DNA of 17,893 nucleotides, from positions 1 to 17,893 of the forward strand of contig JBLHKE010000059.1 of NCBI GenBank assembly GCA_047619485.1, given 5' to 3'. This document shows, in pieces, positions 15,286 through 17,893 of this stretch. Position 1 is the first letter of the stretch, and every line of letters starts with the position of its first letter. The stretch comes from JBLHKE01 sp047619485 (GTDB lineage: Bacteria > Verrucomicrobiota > Verrucomicrobiia > Verrucomicrobiales > DEV007). The notes under the pieces are model-generated. The model was not told the origin of the DNA. It was given only the letters and a program-made list of their open reading frames with translations, and made no database searches. A program made the position numbers and the translations under genes.

Positions 15286-16671
15286 CTAGACACCGGAGCG
15301 CCTGCGGCGACGACCGCCCACGCGCTTGCGCTGGCCACCTGGCCCAGATGAACCGCCCGCGACAGCTTTCTTTTTCGCGCCGCCGGATCGACCGCCGCCG
15401 CCACCGCCGCCACCGCGACGTCCACCGCCACCGCCACCGCCACCGCCACCGCCACCACCTCGGCGTCCGCCACCGCCACCGCGGCCACGACCTTGGGTGC
15501 GCGCATCGACCGCGCCATCGGCTTCATTCATCGCGAAACCCTCGATCACCTCGACCGGGATCTGCTTGTTCAGAACTTTCTCGATGTCGCGCAACAGCCC
15601 GCGCTCATCCGCACTCACCAGCGAGAGGGCAGCGCCCTCCTCACCCGCGCGGCCAGTACGGCCGATGCGGTGTACGTAGTCCTCCGGCACGTTGGGCAGC
15701 TCGAAATTCACCACGTGTGGCAACAGGCTGATATCCAGCCCGCGCGAGGCCACATCGGTCGCGACTAACACTCGCACACGACCGCGTTTGAAGTCGTCGA
15801 GCGCCCGGGTGCGTGCGCCCTGGCTCTTGTTGCCATGAATCGCCGTCGCTGTGATGCCATCTTCCTCCAGATTTTTCGCCAGCCGGTTCGCGCCATGCTT
15901 GGTGCGGGAAAAGACCAGCACCTGCTGCCATTCGCCATCGTGGATCAACTGCGAAAGTAGCTCCCGCTTGTCAGATTTCGCCACTGGGTGAATGATCTGC
16001 GTCACTTTCTCAGCCACCTCATTGCGGCGAGCCACCTCCACCATCACAGGGTCATGCAGCCACTCGTCCGCCACCTTCTTGATCTCCGCGGAGTAGGTCG
16101 CCGAGAACAACAGGTTCTGCCGCCGCTTTGGCATCAGATTGATGATTTTCTTGATGTCGTGGATGAAGCCCATGTCCAACATGCGGTCGGCCTCGTCAAA
16201 AATCAGGATCTCGATCTTCGACAGGTCGACGTTTCGCTGGCCGGCATGATCGAGCAATCGCCCTGGGGTCGCGATCAGGATATCGACACCGCTGCGCAGC
16301 TTGCTCACCTGTGGACCGAAGCCGACGCCGCCGAAGATAATGGTCGAACGGAGATCGAGCATCTTGCCGTAATTCCTAACACTTTCACCAACTTGCGCAG
16401 CGAGTTCACGTGTCGGGGTCAGAACGAGCGCACGCGGTGCGCGCAGGCGTGTCTTGCCACGGGATTCCTGATCCGCCTCGGATAGGATTTGGAGTAGTGG
16501 TAGCGTAAAGGCAGCGGTCTTGCCGGTGCCGGTCTGCGAGCCGCCCATCAGGTCGCGGCGATCTAGGATGTAGGGGATTGCTTGCGACTGGATCGCGGTC
16601 GGCACCGTGTAACCTTTTGAGGTGACGGCTTCGACGAGTTCGGCGCTGAGGCCGAGATCTGAAAATGACAT
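15286..16671 (-). CDS. DEAD-box RNA helicase, RhlE-like, with Gly/Arg-rich tail
   Basis: This ATP-dependent RNA helicase probably acts in RNA remodelling, ribosome assembly or decay. The core of about 380 residues has all the motifs: Q motif (YTVPTAIQSQAIP, 21-33), motif I (GSQTGTGKT, 44-52), PTREL (86-90), TPGRLLD (135-141), DEAD (159-162), SAT (190-192), ATDVASRGLD (304-313) and HRIGRTGR (334-341). From about residue 394 the tail is almost only Gly and Arg, ending in basic KRVGGRRRRR, as in RNA-binding RGG tails. The frame is open to 16839, but the helicase core begins at MSFSDLGLS, so I take the ATG at 16671. The 461-residue length fits RhlE-type proteins. The stop is TAG. Confidence 0.93.
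   Translation of the reverse strand: MSFSDLGLSAELVEAVTSKGYTVPTAIQSQAIPYILDRRDLMGGSQTGTGKTAAFTLPLLQILSEADQESRGKTRLRAPRALVLTPTRELAAQVGESVRNYGKMLDLRSTIIFGGVGFGPQVSKLRSGVDILIATPGRLLDHAGQRNVDLSKIEILIFDEADRMLDMGFIHDIKKIINLMPKRRQNLLFSATYSAEIKKVADEWLHDPVMVEVARRNEVAEKVTQIIHPVAKSDKRELLSQLIHDGEWQQVLVFSRTKHGANRLAKNLEEDGITATAIHGNKSQGARTRALDDFKRGRVRVLVATDVASRGLDISLLPHVVNFELPNVPEDYVHRIGRTGRAGEEGAALSLVSADERGLLRDIEKVLNKQIPVEVIEGFAMNEADGAVDARTQGRGRGGGGGRRGGGGGGGGGGGGGRRGGGGGGGGRSGGAKKKAVAGGSSGPGGQRKRVGGRRRRRSGV
15391..15488. repeat. Hexamer-like low-complexity repeat in the helicase tail
   Basis: On the plus strand this is a run of CCACCG/CCGCCA units. On the coding strand it is GGC/GGT codons for the poly-Gly part of the helicase tail. 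Such repeats can change length by slippage while staying in frame in steps of three or six. Confidence 0.8.
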
Positions 16672-16838
16672 AATTTGGATATGGGTGTGGGACAAAAACG
16701 GTAGAGACATTGTCCTCGAGAGGCGTCCAGACAGTTCACGGGGAAATTTTAACGAACGGCCATCCCCTTCCTCCGACCGTTGGAGGTGCGCTAGGATCAA
16801 CCCACTCTGACGATTGTCAATCGGCAATGCCGACGCCA

Positions 16839-17893
16839 CTATTCGTCGAGATCGACGCGTAGACGGAAGAAGCGTCGATCATCCCCCACCGAGACCTCCA
16901 CGACCACCGTTTCAAAGCCAGGCGCTAACGGGCTAGCTGACACGGAGACCAGCTCGCCACCCACCTCTCCCCAGGTTCCACCGGCAAGCGTCGCGTTGGA
17001 TTCGACGGTGTAGCTCAGCCCCCGCTGGGCAGCATCGGTGCGCCGCACGTAGCTAATTTTGGCGCCGCTTGCACTGTGTTCGGTCTTCGGGTTGCGCGAA
17101 GTCGAGCCCGACTCCGGATCGCCGCCGCTGGAGTATTCGATCAGGTTGGCCGTCCCGTCGCCGTCGGGATCATCGGACGGACCCGCCTCGACCAGATCGG
17201 AAGACCAGCTCAGGTAGGACTCGATAACAGTGATCGGGATGCTGCTCGCCACCGGCGCGCCCTCGTCGTAGTTTAATGTTAGGGCGCTCGTGAAACTACC
17301 TGGATCAGGGAGCGTTATCTCCATGGAGGCGGTGGTAGCAGCGGCAGCATCGAGCCCGCTGCGCAACACGGTCACGGCACCACCGCCGGGCTCCTGCACC
17401 CAACCACCGGTTGGCACCAGACCGGATAGCGCACCAGCCGGCAGCGATTGAGCGATGCGCAGGTTATTCGCATTATCTGTGGTTGCTTGGTTCTGCACGG
17501 TCACGCTCAGGGTGAATGGGTAACCGGCGCGAACCACCCCCGCGGGGAGCTGCTGGGACACCGCCAACGCCACACTGGCAGGATTCACTTCAGTCATGTG
17601 ATAGCCGAGACCGCCCATCACCGAATTCAATTCATCGATGTATTCCGGCACGAACGCACTGATCCCCGTCTGCGTGACCCCAACCGATGCTGCGGCAGTA
17701 TGCGTGCACACCAGCGCCGCCACCCCACCCGTCTCGACGAACGCCGGGCTACCCGAATCTCCACCTTCTAGATAGGCATCGTCGTTGCCGCCGAATACTG
17801 TGCTGTAGGTGAACTCCATCGTACGGGTGGAATTAATCACTGGGCCGGGAGAACCGGGACTCGAAAAATCTGTGAACGCCGCGATCCTCCCGA
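16839..17893 (-). CDS. Secreted trypsin-like serine protease with repeat-rich C-terminus (5' partial)
   Basis: The frame is open to the right edge, so the N-terminus, with the expected signal peptide and the His and Asp of the triad, lies outside; a GTG at 17840 is internal. Counting from that GTG, GGDSGSP at 26-32 carries the nucleophilic Ser of the chymotrypsin/trypsin fold and is followed by GVAALVCTHTAA. Residues about 85-205 look like a beta-sandwich of the DUF11/CARDB type (FTLSVTVQNQATTDN). Then comes DPDGDGTANLIEY (224-236), a Ca-binding thrombospondin-3-like or EF-hand-like loop common in verrucomicrobial exported proteins. A terminal beta domain ends in RRFFRLRVDLDE. No sorting signal with a trailing membrane helix is visible. 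The stop is TAG. Confidence 0.85.
   Translation of the reverse strand, partial: GRIAAFTDFSSPGSPGPVINSTRTMEFTYSTVFGGNDDAYLEGGDSGSPAFVETGGVAALVCTHTAAASVGVTQTGISAFVPEYIDELNSVMGGLGYHMTEVNPASVALAVSQQLPAGVVRAGYPFTLSVTVQNQATTDNANNLRIAQSLPAGALSGLVPTGGWVQEPGGGAVTVLRSGLDAAAATTASMEITLPDPGSFTSALTLNYDEGAPVASSIPITVIESYLSWSSDLVEAGPSDDPDGDGTANLIEYSSGGDPESGSTSRNPKTEHSASGAKISYVRRTDAAQRGLSYTVESNATLAGGTWGEVGGELVSVSASPLAPGFETVVVEVSVGDDRRFFRLRVDLDE

Noticed and set aside
15391..15488. Possible CRISPR-like or tandem array
   Set aside because: There are no unique spacers; it is a codon repeat for Gly inside the helicase gene.
16609..16615. A fourth GTAACCT box on the plus strand
   Set aside because: It lies inside the helicase gene on the opposite strand, and the sequence 14 bases downstream (TTCGA) does not match TGATC.
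16672..16839. N-terminal extension of the helicase
   Set aside because: The helicase core starts at MSFSDLGLS; the extension has no helicase features and would use up the whole intergenic region.

Overview
The window looks like chromosome from a Gram-negative member of the PVC superphylum, most likely a Verrucomicrobium. The evidence is a lipid A kinase (LpxK), a DUF1552 protein paired with a DUF1592/DUF1588-type cytochrome-like protein, a sigma factor and Ser/Thr kinase of the planctomycete/verrucomicrobial kind, and large secreted proteins with discoidin, PA14 and TPR modules. No rRNA, tRNA, CRISPR array or complete transposon was recognised. Most genes lack a clear Shine-Dalgarno sequence, and 11 of 14 readable stop codons are TAG.

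Layout, left to right. (1) 2-3514 (+): the C-terminal ~1170 residues of a very large envelope or secreted protein with four repeated beta modules and a TPR tail. (2) 3698-4483 (-): RNase PH, followed in frame after its stop by a 51-codon coding-like tail and flanked by an imperfect inverted repeat. (3) 4688-5878 (+): LpxK, divergent from rph. (4) 5914-6684 (+): an ECF-like sigma factor. (5) 6695-8394: four small lipoprotein genes in three transcription units. (6) 8545-9355 (+): a decayed Ser/Thr kinase gene whose catalytic core is deleted and frameshifted; remnants of Sel1 and POTRA domains follow. (7) 15199-9399 (-): a three-gene operon running cytochrome-like DUF1592 protein, then DUF1552 protein, then HEAT-repeat protein. 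(8) 16671-15286 (-): an RhlE-type DEAD-box helicase with a Gly/Arg tail. (9) 17893-16839 (-): the C-terminal part of a secreted trypsin-like serine protease.

The most interesting signal is regulatory. The three lipoprotein transcription units each carry the same bipartite element, GTAACCT, exactly 14 bases, then TGATC (at 7188-7163 on -, 7969-7944 on -, and 8068-8093 on +). A weaker relative lies upstream of the kinase pseudogene. The spacing and form suit an ECF promoter with a -35 and a -10 box, and the obvious candidate to read it is the sigma factor encoded next door. In the two minus-strand copies the start codon lies exactly 9 bases after TGATC, so those mRNAs would be nearly leaderless. 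I infer a small sigma-factor/lipoprotein envelope regulon placed between the sigma gene and the kinase-type gene that usually accompanies such sigma factors and here has decayed. Function and inducing signal cannot be read from the sequence.
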